Part shown: piece by piece, positions 12,588-27,249 of the stretch
Layout: each line of letters opens with the position of its first letter
How positions within the stretch are numbered: position 1 is the first letter of the stretch
Origin: Chrysomallon squamiferum
Lineage: Eukaryota > Mollusca > Gastropoda > Neomphalida > Peltospiridae
Assembly (NCBI GenBank): GCA_012295275.1
Contig: CM022679.1
Coordinates: 11,174,669 to 11,238,668, forward strand
Direction: 5' to 3'
DNA: 64,000 bases
Translations under genes and position numbers: made by a program
Notes under the pieces: model-generated
The model's input: only the letters and a program-made list of their open reading frames with translations
The model's database searches: none
Told to the model about the DNA's origin: nothing

Positions 12588-14441
12588 TTAACCTTTCCAC
12601 ATGGATATATATCTGTAGTAGAATTCAGATCTATATATACAGAGTTGTACCTGTGAATAATATTGATTTAACACATTTGCAACCAAGATTAAACCATGAT
12701 AGTCTAAATTAGTAATGATAATGTATTGAAAAGAGATGTAATAAAAGAACAGATATAGAGAGATACATTATTGGTTCCAATCATCTTGCCAGATGCATTA
12801 TTCAGATGCCTTTGTTAATCAATTAAGCAAAACAGTTAACATAATACTGCTATGGTGTCAACAGAGCTATTTCAAAACAGTATTGAAATAAAATGGTTAT
12901 TTTCACTAGACAGCTAATTTTTTAAAGATTATTTTAGAAAATGTTACAAAACAAGTCTGTTGAACAACTGATTATGATTTTTACTAGTTTTAACAAACCA
13001 CACAGCTTAAGCTGTCGCTTCACTTAACTAAATTAGTAAATATATATATATATATATATAATTTTTAGGTATTCAGGTAAACTAGCACATCAACACACCT
13101 TTTTCACTTAACACATAAATAGATAGATAGAGAGACATATACATATATCCACAAGTAAAATCTTCTCTAGATTACATATTTAAATTAAAAACAATGTTTA
13201 GTAATCAAAACTATCACTAGAAACAACTCCAACAACAAACAACTAAAAAACCAAACCACCAGTAAGTTAATGCTCTTATGACATTATTTGTGTTTCTTTG
13301 TGATCTTATGACATCTTACAATATCGTGACATTTAAACAGACGCTTTATCCAGTAACGTTAATATAGGTATAAACACTGGCTTTTCTTTTCATCCTTCAT
13401 AAATGACACCATAATCCGAAATGTCAAGACTTTACATGTTTTGTTTTATATATTGGTTTTTAGTATCTGTTTTGAAATGTCACATTCAGACTACTTAAAA
13501 AATTAAAGTTACTGTATATTATTATTACTGTTATTTTTGTTATTTTTTTACTTTTGTTGTTTTGTTTTGGTTTTTTATTTATTTATTTTTTTTATTTTTT
13601 TTTTTTTTTTTTTATTTTTTTTTTTCTTTTTTTTTTTTCCTATTATTATTCAATATAATGACTTCCAAATTACAATTTAAATTTAAGAATATCATACAGT
13701 CAAGGTTTTTCTTTTTTTTATCCCACTTCCATGAAGATCTCCTTTTTATTTTTTTGTTCTTACAAGTGCAATTATTTCATTCTTCTTTCATCTTTTTATT
13801 ATCTCTGCCATTTTTAGATATGTCACCATGGCAATCAGATATAATCTACTCCATTACATATCATTATTACAAATATCTTGTGAACATTAGAAATTCCAAG
13901 CCAATGAATGATTACAAACATTAATAAATTACCTCCCTTAACTCAGCAGACACCAATCTGTGATTGATTTTTTTTTCAAGAAGCTCTATGTGCACAGGGA
14001 TTATTGGCATTGAAGTTTCCTGCAAACTCTTTGTACCTTTGTAAAATACAGCCTATAACAATTTAGCCCTAGTCATGCAATTTTATTTTGTAAATAGAAA
14101 GGGAATAGTGTTTCCATCCAAAGGAACAGAAGCAGGCAGTTCTGGCAATGAAATCTTGCTGCAAATAGGAAGACTGAATCAGTGTTCCTGCTTAATGAGG
14201 ACGTCGTTCTAGCTTGATTGCTTTCTTAAGTACTTACTTTTCTGTTTCTTCTTTGAAACTTCAATTCTAAATGTACAGTAAATTTGTGTTACTGGTGGAG
14301 GGTTTGATTTTATACCACACACAATTTGTTTTACACAGGAAGTTTTTCTTATCCAGTAGATTACTTCATGTAAGCCAGATGATTATCTGCGTTTATCTGT
14401 TTTTAACAGATGGGAAACAATAAAACATGGTCACATTGACA

Positions 14442-14468
14442 GATGGATGGATGGATGGATGGATGGAT
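14442..14468. repeat. (GATG)n microsatellite
   Basis: Between six and seven tetranucleotide units. Confidence 0.93.
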
Positions 14469-15792
14469 AAAATGGAAAGATACGTGTCACTGTGCAGAAG
14501 GAGGAATATTATGATTATTAAAGTAGAAAATAAACAAAGTTTCAGTCAGGTTATGTTGGTTTATCCTTTCCAGAAGAATTTATTAACTCTGTGTAATTTG
14601 CTAATTAAAGTATACAAATTATTCCATAATAATTGTTAAAAACAAAAATAAAAAAACAAATGAAAAATGAAGAAAACTGCAACAATAATAAAATAAAATC
14701 TATTTTAAAATCTTCTAAATGATTATCTTGAAACTGAAATGGGCAGATTATTTTCCCTCTTTGAGTAGTCCTGATATCATTACATCCATCAACAATAAAT
14801 GTTATTGTTTTTATTCCTGGAGAGGCTGAACTAATGCTGGCATGTTCTGCCAGGCTAAATCTATTTAGCTAATTAACGTGAATCTGTGAGGAATTCTCAA
14901 ATGAGAGTTTTCAGTGGGATTAATATCACTTCAAAACTGATGTAGAAATTGATGTGAATTACAAATCACCTGAACAGCCTCATTATACTTTATTTCAATA
15001 ACCTACTTTTTAACAAATTAATGTCTATTTGGAAACTTTAGGTAGTAGGACTTTCTCATGTCAAATATTAAGAAGATGAATGAATTATAACATCAGATTC
15101 TATATGAAAATTAAAAATAATTAATTACTTTGAACATGTAAAATGATTATTGACAAGTAGCTTGACATTTTTTTAAAATGCTAATGCAATGTTAAATGGT
15201 ACTGAACTATGCTATGTTAAATATAAATATATTCTATGAAGCCATAAAACATTCGCAGAGTGTTTAAAAACAAACAGTTATTTCACATTATGTAACATAC
15301 AGTTCTATTAGTTCTGACACAGTACTCCATAAAAACACACCAAAATCTGCTTCTGCTGTTTTACAACAAAATCAGAGTTCATTTTGTTGGTAAATTTTTG
15401 CAATTTTCATAACAATATGATACTGTCATATAAAAATTATTCAGTCTGCTATTGTTTCACATGAAGTGTTTAACATTAACTGTATGTTTGAATTTGATGA
15501 CTGCTTAGTAAGAACCGTTAGGTGTTAACTTGAGATTATTATAATGGACTTCATACGATACTGCATCAAGATTAAGTATACAATTCACTTTTAAGCTATT
15601 ATATTAACAATATTAAATCTATTATTGTACTAGATTCAAAGCATTTAAATCATGTAATTATGTTTTATTCTAGATCTAAATCAAACTTTAAATCTGTGAG
15701 TTATTATGAATGTTCAATAAAAAAAAAATAATAAAAAAGCTTCTTTAAATAACCTTGACAAATTATAAACATACACATACGTGATACACACA

Positions 15793-15793
<1 letters not shown>

Positions 15794-15852
<59 letters not shown>

Positions 15853-15872
15853 TAATAATAATAATAATAAAA
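15794..15872. repeat. (AAT)n microsatellite
   Basis: About 79 bp of AAT units with one extra A. Confidence 0.95.
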
Positions 15873-16331
15873 AGTGTAGTTGTCAAATGACATAAAAAAA
15901 CAATTCACTGTTTTATCATGTTTAGTGATTGTGTTATAAAATACAATAATTGAGAGAAATGCTGATGAAGATTATCATATAATACTGCATTATACTGTTT
16001 GGCTGTCAGCTACATTCTTCATGAAAGAATGTAAATTGTTTTCAGCACTGTTTTAATAACTATTTACATCCAGTCAGTCAGCTTTCATTAAGTTGTTTTG
16101 CTGCATATTTTTCAAGTAAATTCTTTATGTTAAAAACTGTAACAAATTTGGAAAGCACAAGGATTTCTTTTATTATTACAATAATGGTTGTTAATATATA
16201 CAAGAGAAGTAAAAACAAATAAATAAATAACATTAAAAAAAATAATTCTTTTTTAATATTTGTAATTAAATGACAGAGGGAGAGAAAATTATTACATTTT
16301 GTTTTCGTTTTTAATGAAACATGGCTAAAGC

Positions 16332-16336
<5 letters not shown>

Positions 16337-16366
<30 letters not shown>
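16337..16366. repeat. Poly(A) 30
   Basis: Uninterrupted A run. Confidence 0.95.
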
Positions 16367-16368
<2 letters not shown>

Positions 16369-17213
16369 CGTTAAATGATTATGACAGGTTCATTAATTTT
16401 GTTAAAAATAAAATATCTACAAACAAAACATGACATTTACAGTTAATAAAAATATTCCGTTAGCTCTTGATTTCTAATAATAATCCTTCTTTCTTCCCAC
16501 TTTTGCAATCAATAGCTTAACATTTGGTTCTGCCCACCTAAATTTTGCTTAATAAAGAAAATTATCAATCGATAATTAATTTAATAAGTAATACTAATTA
16601 TTTAGAAAAAAATTTATGTAACTGTAATTACTTGGTAACAGTCATTTTTCAGTTTAGAATCAGAATCTACCTTCATATTTGTATGCTTTATGATTAAGGA
16701 AATTCTAAACTTTAGTATTGGACTTAACACCAGATTAAACTTTATGATATTTGAAAGAAACAAGTCTTTAGAGACCTATGTCACTTGGAAAGAAAATTAA
16801 CCTGCTACACCAGTTTTTAAATTGTTATAAGCACTTTACCCATGAGGAAAACACATGTCTGTGCATTTATAAACCAAAAGCATGGAAGAAGAGGCAATTG
16901 TAGAACCTATTGTATATTCATATTACAAGACCTATATTTTAATTCTGTTTTGCTGGTTGTAATTTTTAATGAACAATTTTCTACAAAATTATAATGACAT
17001 ACTGTATACATTTATATCAAGGTTAAAAATATGTGTATATATATATATATATATATCTATATATACAGAAACATCATCAACAGAACTTATGGTAGCCTGT
17101 ATGTAACTTACCAGTCAAACATCAGTAATAGCTTGAATTATGCTATTACAGTCATACATATATGGTCAATATACATTTTAATATAAAGAATATAACATGG
17201 AAAAAAAAAAGTA

Positions 17214-17215
<2 letters not shown>

Positions 17216-17257
<42 letters not shown>
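17216..17257. repeat. Poly(A) 42
   Basis: Longest uninterrupted homopolymer in the window. Confidence 0.95.
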
Positions 17258-17258
<1 letters not shown>

Positions 17259-17484
17259 AATTTTATAAACTTTGATAAATTATATTAATTTTTATTAGTT
17301 TTATCTAATTGTATTAAAAACATTATTATTTTCTTAACAGAAAAAAAGTACATTTAAAAGATTTTTCTAAAACACACTGGCAAATGATACCTATATATTA
17401 TTATTTTTTGCACCATGATGTTGTCAAGGAAACAAGTCAGTTTTATTCACATGCGTCTTTTAAATTCATTTTTTTCCCATTTTT

Positions 17485-17570
17485 TTTGAAACAGATAGAA
17501 CTTTTTTTTTTTTTTTGCAACTGTGTACAAGACAGAAAATATGTTTTATTTTGAAACAGATAGAACTTTC
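17485..17570. repeat. Short direct repeat next to T tracts
   Basis: TTTGAAACAGATAGAACTTT occurs at about 17486 and again about 63 bp later, each followed by a poly-T run. Confidence 0.75.
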
Positions 17571-18649
17571 TTTCTTTTCTTTTTTTTAAACATCTTCTTT
17601 TTTATTTTTACATGATGTCTTCCAGAGCAAACAAGGAAAAATGTTAAAAATCTGTCATAACAAATTAATTATAAATTAAATCCATTATTAATATGCAACA
17701 GAAAAATAATATTTATTATTACTCAAAATGTAGCACAATCTTGCTATCATTATCATCAATGAATTGATTTACAGTGAATATTAATTTCAGATTTTTATAT
17801 GTTATTTTTTTTATTTACATCTCATAGGAGTAATTTATGTGCTAACAGAATAAAATAATTATTTTCTTATAATATCTTTACAATAAAGTAAATGACAAAT
17901 CTGATATGACAAAAAATTACGAATGCAGGAAATATTAAAGTTCAACGAAAACAAATTTGTTTACATTTAACAAGAGCTTAAAATAATACTTATTTTTAAT
18001 ACTGATACATTAAAATAATGCTTTATATTTAATATTGATATGTTTATCTGTTTTGAAGCTCTTAGCATCAAAATTTGTATTAAGGTTAGTCAGCTCCAGT
18101 ACTAAATCAAACATACCTGTGTAACAGCTAAAGCTCAACAGAGCTAACCAACAGTTGAAGAAAAAAGATAATTTTACCTTGAGCAGAAAACAACATTAAC
18201 TTGAAAAAAAAAACCTGTTATCTGACACATCAGCTGTGGTGGTATACTAACCCAGAAAAAAAAAAAAAAAAAAAATCCAAGTGAAGATTTCTCCAGATGA
18301 TCCAGTAATGAGCTATGCAGCAGGCAACACAAGCAAATCAATGTCTTTGATTTAACAATAGAAGCTAATCTCAAGTTGGTGCTTTGATGCTTTAAACAAC
18401 GGGCTGCATAACCAGGATGTGCAACTCAGTTCATTCCTGTCACCCACAATTTCATTCCATAAATATCACATGGGATGAAATTATAATAAGAATAATAATA
18501 ATGATTCAAAAAAATAAAGAAAAAAGAAAAGAAATTAAGAGTCTGGTGATGACTGAATTTCCTTGTCACCATTTCATGCCATCCATCAATGACTTTTCCA
18601 GCTACGTGCAGTCCAAGCAGTCCACACACATTCTGTACTATTTCCAGAC

Positions 18650-18830
18650 TTAAGATTTTTGTCAATCAATGAGCTAATCTGGAACATAGATCTGCCGAAC
18701 AGCCAGCCACACTGAGGCAACAACGGGGATGAATGAAGTTATGCAGCAGCATTCATCTCCCACAGACATTACAGTAGGTACTCAATCAGATTGGTTGGAT
18801 GTATTCAAGCCCGTGTCCGATTGGTCAGTG
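18650..18830 (-). promoter_or_regulatory. Candidate promoter of the SOCS-box gene (paired CCAAT boxes)
   Basis: Two inverted CCAAT boxes (ATTGG on the plus strand) lie at 18790-18794 and 18820-18824, 30 bp apart, the spacing typical of paired NF-Y sites. The second is in a near-consensus GACCAATCGG. The block has balanced base composition inside A+T-rich DNA. On the minus strand this puts a start site near 18.7 kb. A plausible 5' UTR exon would end at the donor CTCAAG|GTAAAA (exon edge 18179) and splice to 12424. Exon and start site are inferred, not shown. Confidence 0.35.
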
Positions 18831-19231
18831 GTTGGCACTGAAGCAGATGGTAAACACAGTGTAAAGTCAGTGCTTGTTTACCAATTTTCCCATCTCTGAT
18901 ATGTTAAAACTTTCTTGACAGAACCAGGTCTGATCAGTGGTCACAGTGCTCCTTACTAAACATATTATTCTTAATTTGTTTGTTATCAGGGTATTCTTAT
19001 TTATGTTTGTGATGTTTGGTTTTAAATTATGATCAAATAAAGCTTGTGTTTATTTGATTTTCTATTGCATTAAATCTAACACTAACTCCTGAAGATGTAA
19101 ATAAAGTTTACATAAGATGTTATTTTCATTTTCTGAATTTTATTATTAGTATTTTTTTTTTAAATTTAGTTAGACAGTCCCTTCTTTAACATTGTTTTGT
19201 TTTTTCTTTCCTGTATTAAAATATCCATGAA

Positions 19232-19234
<3 letters not shown>

Positions 19235-19273
<39 letters not shown>
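19235..19273. repeat. (AC)n microsatellite
   Basis: An uninterrupted 39-bp AC run. Confidence 0.95.
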
Positions 19274-19275
<2 letters not shown>

Positions 19276-22200
19276 TGGAAAGTATATGAAGCATTGTATA
19301 CATACTGAAATGACAATATTTGATATTTAATCTTGTTAAGTATATACTTGTTTATACATTTTATTTTTATAAAAGTGGATTTATTATAAAATATAATGGC
19401 CATTACTATATCTAGTAAAATGTCATTTTTATTAATCTTTGTTTATGAATTAATAATAATAATAATAATGTTTATTTGTCAATTTTTTTATATATATATA
19501 TATACACACAAATGGCTAACAAACTTTTAAAAATAATAACAAATAAAAAAAATAAAAAATAAATCTAAGATATTAAAAAAAATATTAAAAATATTAAAAA
19601 TGAACATTCAAGGTTAGAACATTTAAACATTGTTTAGACAAGGGATATCTTGATTTAACCTAATTTCTGACAATCAAAATTTAACTTTTAATCTGTCAAC
19701 TTGTCATCAACAAATATTTTCACATGTGATGCAGACAGCTATAATATGTTATTCACTCGTTTGTCACATTCAGGTGACAAGGTTATAAATGTTATGGATT
19801 TTATGTAACCTTGAGAGAAACAAACCTGTATATTCAACTGTACTGTTTCTAAGAAGATTATTTTTTTTTTAAATTTTATATGAAATGTGAATTTTATTTT
19901 AAAATTTCTCAAAGAAATATTTTAAAAACTTGCAACTGTGGTTGATTAATGTAGGTTTTAAACTCAAATTCTAAATCAGATGTTTTTCATGTGTTCAAGG
20001 TTACATTACATAAAATATTTATGCACAAACAAAAACATATAATAAAATTTTGGATATTGTTTGATGCATTAAAACAGAGTAGTTGAGGTAAATGGAGATA
20101 TTACACTGTAAATAACTGTTAAAACCAGTATTTGATTAAATAAAATAATTTCATCCTTACTTTATTTTATTTTTATTTGATAAAAAAAAAAAAAAAAAAA
20201 ATAAAAATAAAAATGTGTTCACAGAAACATGATGTGAATTAGAAACTGGTTTAGAACAAAAAACAACAATATTGGATTTATTTTCACTTTCTGCAGAAAC
20301 TAATTAGCTAGCTTTAAGAAGAAAAACATTATTTGATTTCTTCCTCTTTCAGTAATCTTAAAAATAGCAATATCATATGTTGGTGTAATTTTTCTTATTC
20401 TGACTTAATTTAAACAAACAATGTTATATTTTAACAAAATACAAATCTAAAAAAAAGCTTATAAATAATAAATAAAGTTAACAAAAATAACTTATTATTT
20501 CATGTTATTTAAAGAAATCCAAGATTATGATATAAAGACTCCATTTAACGTGTATCTTAGGGTGAATGTAGATACAGCCTAAATATCTTCTGCAACCTTG
20601 GAAATTATTATATTTTATTTAGGCTTTTTTTGGTGTCCAGTATTAAATAAGACCAAGATAAAGTGTTTTTTCCAATATAAAAGGAATCTCAGAAGCTTTA
20701 TGATGCACTTAAATGCATTGAATGATTCCCTTTAATCTGTATTGAGCTTTAATTCCTGTTGAGACATTCTCAGGAAATGTCTGGATGACCTGCCAGGAAA
20801 TACACCTTAAATTTCTGATGACTAGAAAACATCAGCAGTTTCAAAAATATCCCTGCTGCACAAAAAACTCCTACCCTGATAAACTACATCACAACACACA
20901 TGGAAACACTGACATAAACAATCACATGAGTTATCAACTATAAAAAAAAAAAAAAAAAAAAAGTAACGCAAAAAAGTAAGCAGAAGAAAAATAATTCAGT
21001 ATAACGACGTACAGAATAAGAGGAAATACTTGAAGATGTTGCATTTAAAAAGGCAACTTAAGTGAAGAATTTAAGTGTAATTATGTCATGCTGTTTTAAT
21101 CATATTACTGATGCTATACAAACATATGTAACTATAATATGCTAGCTATTTAGTTCAGTAGCTTCAGATACATGGCATTTGTCTTACACTTTTTCACATA
21201 TAATGATACACTAGTTTTTACTTTCTTGAAATCCTATCAAGAAAATATCCTATTTCAAAACTCTCAGTTTTTCTTTCTCTCTCACTCTTTCTCTACAAGG
21301 TTAATTGTTAATATTATTACTGATTTTATCAATATTATTTTTTGGATGTTTTTTTTAGAATTCTCTAATAGTTTTAAAAATAATTTATAATTATAAATAT
21401 GTGCTATTTCATTAGTGAATAAGCATTTGTAATGTGTTTCTGACTGTTAGTATGGATAGGTATGAACAAATACAAAAAGAATAATTAAAACAAATAAATA
21501 AATAAATGAAATTTGAAAGAATATACAATTTTCATCACTGATTTGACAATTATGAAATTAAAACAGTTTTACATCAATCAAAAACTTATTCAGCAAAATC
21601 TCGGTAACTATTGAGAAACACCTGTTGCTCTTAAACTCACTTCTAGACTGAGATATTCAATACTAGCCTTGCTGTAAATAGCTTTTTTAGTTCTCAATGT
21701 CTGTAATATAATCATCAAGAATTCACTGAAGAACATTGAACCTGTGACCTTTTATACTGACATATACCCATAGCCAAAAGAAAACTTACCATAATTTAAA
21801 TCACTTTAGTTGAAAAACAGCAAAAGATATTTACATGAGGTAAATTGTATTGAAAAGATCAATATATCAGTACAATTAACACTAAAAAATTGGCCATATA
21901 ACATCTGATGTAATGTGAGACTGGATCAAAGCATTATGGGATACAAAAATCAAACATGCAACATCCTGGACAACATGTACAGCATACAGAGAATGACTCG
22001 AGTTCAATAACAAGTCAGACTGATAACACGTGTGACCATCACTTGTTTCAGTGTGCCCCAAAAGACTCGTATTTCATAGATGATGTCACTCCTCTGATGA
22101 TGTCACAGGACTACATAGCCATTGTCTTATGTGACCTAAATCAGTTCTCACTGACTGGCTGGAGTGTGTGAATCATGTTGTACATGACAATATGTGACAA

Positions 22201-25200
22201 CCCTTAGGTGCTGACCTAAAGCATGCCATGGCAAAACATTAATATTGTTGTTTCCAAAAGAAATTCTGTATGACTCTGTCTCCTTGGGGTTTGACATTGT
22301 CATGCTGATAAATAACATTATATAACTCTTACTGGAAAAATGGAAGCTGAACAGGTTTCTGTTAACAGTGACCAGTGGTGTGCTCTTCTGCCCACAGATC
22401 CATCCACTGTACAGCAAGACCTCCTGAATGCAACAAGCCTCTATGGTGGTAAATATCAACACTGAACAAACATAATGAGCATTTATCAATAAATAATCTA
22501 CCAGTCATGTCACTACCACTGTTGCATAGTCAGGACAAATCTAAATCTCAGATAAACTGTGGTTTTTAAGCATTTATTTTATCAGACCTCAGTCACCTGG
22601 CCACTGTTTGTTCATTTTAGTGTTGCATCAAGATGGTTACAGCAATGAAGGTTATTGCAATAAAGGTATGTGCAGCTTCCATCAATATCCATGACTCACT
22701 GAAGCTGCTCGAGTTTCATTTGTTGCATATCTATAGTGATTTTTTTTGTGACTGTGGATGTATAAATCATTTTTATATGCTTGCTGCACGTCAGTTGTGG
22801 TTGTTCAGGAGGCACAGCTTTTCATGTTTCTGCATATTCTCCCCAAAATACGCCATGGGCGGATAACATTGTCTGCATACACAAATGATGTATTTGTGTA
22901 TTATGTTTTTACAATGATTAAATTTCAAATTATTTTTCAGTTTTTCCAACGTTTCAATTTTACAATGATAAAGTTTATTTTGGCCCTAGATATATTACAT
23001 ATATATATTAAAACCATTAAAGCTTTCTCAAAGTGTAAGAAAAATATTGTATAATTTCTTGACCTTTTTCCAAGTAAATACTGAAAAAGTAATAGACATA
23101 AAAGCTGTACAGCACATATTTATTTCTTTTTTTTTATGTATTATTATATAAAAATAATCTCAAATCATGGCTAAAACAGGAAACTAATTGATCTTCCAAA
23201 AGGCTATCAAAACAATTACTTTCCTGCAAATATCTCATATATTAACCACATGGCATCCCTACATTCAGATCTCATTCCAAAGAACCAATTATTAAATACC
23301 TGGAATAGAAGCCAAGTACATCTGCTAAAATCAATTCTACCTTCAATCTTTTATATCCAAGAGTTTTGCAGTGTAACCATAAATCTATTTTTAAAATGAA
23401 ATCTAAAAGAACTGTACAACAACAACAAAAAACCCCAAAAAACAACATATAAATAAAAAAATAAATAAAAAATAATTAAAAAAATGAAAAGAAAGGAAAG
23501 AAAGAAAAAAAAAAAGTAGAAAAAGTAACATTTTATTTACCTAATGGGAATTGAACCAGTTACCTCTGATATCTTAAGTTAAACTATGTTCTAAACATTC
23601 TTCAATACATATTGGCAACTGCCAGACATTTTCAATGAAAAACATTTGTCAAGTGACATTTGTGTCCAACCTTTTATCAAAATTCCTTGAATAAATGGGC
23701 CATCTGCTCATAAAATAAAAGCATAGAATTAGAGACAAATATGGTCAGACACTGATGTGTCTGATAGGATTAAGGAAGTTATTTCTTGTATCTTAAGCAG
23801 ATGTCCCATTACTTGTCCATATTCATAACCACAATTTCTTAATATAATAATAATAGAAGCAGAGATAATGTTATTTAATATTTCACAACACTGATTAGGT
23901 TTCCAAACATTCTCTTGGGAAGGAATATAATGTTAATATTTCAACAAATAAAGACAGCAGTTGTTCAAGAAATTCTGTAAGTTATTCATCTTAGTCTGTT
24001 TAAACTACATGTATATTACCACAAAACATGATGACACTGGTGATGAGTCAGTGTGTTCAAGTTTGGTGATGATTCTGATTTAGTTTCATTTTTTTTTCAA
24101 TGAGTTTGAAGTTCATAACAACAGCTAATCAGGGATTTATACTGATAAGAAGATTGTTTGGTTTCATTTTTTCAAACCAGTTTAAAGTTAATTATTCAAA
24201 ACAATAGCTTTTCAGTGATTTGTAACTAAATACCTTTTGAAGGTTGTCCTATCAATTCTTTTTAAGGTAGCATTTTATGAATTCATTTTAGAAACAATAT
24301 TCAACTGATTTCTGTAATTGATCTTCTTTGGTGACTTCAATGGACAAGGTAGCTGAGTTCATGATATACACTTTAAACTGCAGAACAAATAATCAAAGTT
24401 AAAAAAATAAACAATTAAAGCTGTGTGATGTTAAAAAACATGAACCAAGTTTTAAATGTTGTTTCAAATTCATGGTCTTACTCTGCTTCCCTTTACAAGA
24501 TATGCTGTGCTGATTAATGTTTGTTTATGTGGATCTGTGCACTACATCAGTGTCTAACATCTTATTGACTGACATTTTGTCTGTAAATCTTTGGTATGTT
24601 CAAGTATATTTGTAAATCTTTGGAATGTCCTTGTTGTTAAAAAAAACAACCCAAAAAACCCCCAAAAATAAAAAAACATACTTCAGACACATTATAACCA
24701 TCCATATAATAATAGCTGAATCATCATTAGACAAATATTCATTTATTCATTCAAGATGGAAACTTGATCATTTCATCGCAGTGCTACTAAAACAGGCAGA
24801 AGAGTGTTTAAGAGCACTGAACCTCTGACCTTTTACATCTGTAATATGCTGTATAACTGAACCAAGTAAGTGTTCTGTTTCTGAACGGAAATGACAGGAC
24901 AAAGAACAGATGTGCAGCCGAATGTAATAATAACTGTCAACTTCCCTGTGCCACAATAACAGTAGATTATACCACTTTGGTCACATTGTTCTTTTATTAA
25001 CCATTGTTTCCAAAATAAAAATTATTTATTAGAAAGAAGGATAAACAAACAGCTGCAGAATACATTAATTAACACTTCAGAAAACCCAGACAAAATTTAA
25101 ATTGGAAGAAAAAGCAAAGAACAATGACAATAAAATAATGTATCTTTCAAGACAAATCTCATGGACCTGATTATAAAATACAAGAATCATTATAAAAACC

Positions 25201-26534
25201 TGAAATTCAATCTGTTGGAAATGTAGATGTCTTACAAAGTAATGGAATCCAATTATAATAATAAAAGTTTTTAGTTTACCAAAACCAATAAATTGGCAGT
25301 AACGTTAATAAAATAATCATAAAAAGAACAAGTATAATCACTTTGATGATGAAGAAAACTGATACACAATTGTAATAACCAATGTTCAGTTTTTTATGAC
25401 AGTAATCAACTGCTCTAAACAAAACATCTATTAAAGAAATAAAAATAATTATCTGTAGACTGCATGCTAGCATTATTTATTTTTAGTATCTGAAATGAAA
25501 ATTAAATTTATCTGGGTAGGCAAACATCAATTTTCTGAAATTTAGCTTATGACTGGAACATTGATCTCGATACAGAAACTTAATGTTGAAATAAATAATG
25601 AATAACTGACTGCATGTGTCTATTTTAGTATAAATCAATCAAATGCTAAGCTAGTGAATTATGTAAATAGTAAATTAAAATTAGGACAGTATACAGACAT
25701 TCCAGTATGACCCACACAGCTTACAATGTACTTTAATCTTTCTTGCAGGTTCTTTATGATCTTCTATGTGTATTATTTATGCTTTACTGCCTACTGAAGA
25801 CTTATCAATCTTTAAGTATTGTATTTACCCATTGTATTTACAAATACTAAATCAAATGACATCTGACAAGTAAAATATAATGTAATGCAATAACCTTTAG
25901 ATCTGCATGTACAAGTACAAGAAATTGTGTATCAATTGCCTGGACAGTATTAAGTTAATACTATAACCGAATAGATAAAATTAAGCTGGTTTGTTCTCAG
26001 TCATATGCTGGTGACAGATCTAATCTTAAGCATTAAGGCTAGCTTGCTTGGAACCATCTAAAGCGTCTCAGTTCTATGGTGGACAGACACGAATATGATC
26101 ACTGAACATTTATATACACTGATATCACGCCATCTGTAAAAAGTTAATGAATATATAAGCCTTTCCTTGTTACATGTGATCAGTACTCTGACTGGTTATT
26201 ATAATTTTAAAGAAAATAATCAAAAGGTTTCTTAAACCGAAAACCTAATCCATTGCTTTAATACTAAAATATTCTCCTAATAAGGTAGTCTCTACAGTTC
26301 AGTTCAACCTGTATCTTTAGGGAAATCTGAAAATGTTATCTGGAACAGATGACTGCTTTAATTTAAATAAACACAGCATTTCCATCAATATCGACTTATT
26401 AAATTTAAAGATAAGCATTCTGTTAAACAAAAATTATTATTACTATTAATTATTTGTATAATGGTCTTTGTTTTATATATATATATGTAGGCCTATATAC
26501 ATTAATAGTATTATACATTATTTGTAAGTCTAAG

Positions 26535-26536
<2 letters not shown>

Positions 26537-26588
<52 letters not shown>
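26537..26588. repeat. (CA)n microsatellite
   Basis: A 52-bp CA run. It creates long Thr/His and Val/Cys frames on the two strands that are not genes. Confidence 0.95.
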
Positions 26589-26590
<2 letters not shown>

Positions 26591-27218
26591 AGAATGTTTA
26601 AAAAAAAAAAAAGATTGTTTGATTGATAAGCATTTAACAATATATAAACAAACCTCTGAAACGCTATATAACATCAAGGATCCTTTATCATAACAAATTC
26701 AATAAAAAGGCTGAGTAACAGTTGACACTTATCAAACACTGTACCAATATGTATGTATTCTCCACAGAATTTAGTTTTTTGTTTCTTCATCAGCATGTCC
26801 AAGATAATTTTATAAATATTATTAGTATTTATTTATCTGACACATATTTGTTTGTCATACAGAATATATAAGAAATCAGAGTATATAATTAAAATGAATA
26901 ATACAAAATGTACAAAACAGATGGAGTGATGAGGAGATACATATATTTGAATCTGTTATATGATATGATATAGTATTCTATAACCAAGATGACATAAGAA
27001 ATATCCTTCATTAAGTGAAGGGATGATAAAGTTTTTTAACATGTGTAACAGCACAGTTGTTCTAGTTTTGATTATGGAATTTTAAACTAAGCAAAATCTG
27101 CTCTTTGAGTCTTATAATAATTATAAAAAAAAACAAAATAAAAAAATAAAAATAAAAACAGAACTTCATTTTCTCTGAGTATAGGGGATAACTGATTACC
27201 CTAGCAGTATGCACATTA

Positions 27219-27249
<31 letters not shown>

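Larger units (their letters stand above)
12425..18178 (-). other. Probable 5' UTR intron of the SOCS-box gene
   Basis: No recognisable gene. It contains a (GT)n tract, a T-rich block near 13573-13640, (GATG)n, (AAT)n and long poly(A). A fairly balanced stretch at 13930-14240 carries a minus-strand GTAAGT at 14237-14232 but no convincing coding frame. Intron status depends on the promoter call near 18.7 kb. Confidence 0.4.

Noticed and set aside
13562-13924. 120-codon plus frame rich in Phe
   Set aside because: It starts in a T-rich low-complexity tract; the remainder has no family features.
14232-14260. Minus-strand GTAAGT donor with a possible 29-nt exon
   Set aside because: None of its frames enters the next SOCS-box exon in phase, and the acceptor CATTTAG lacks a pyrimidine tract.
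26450-26693. His/Thr and Val/Cys repeat frames on both strands
   Set aside because: Translation of a (CA)n microsatellite.
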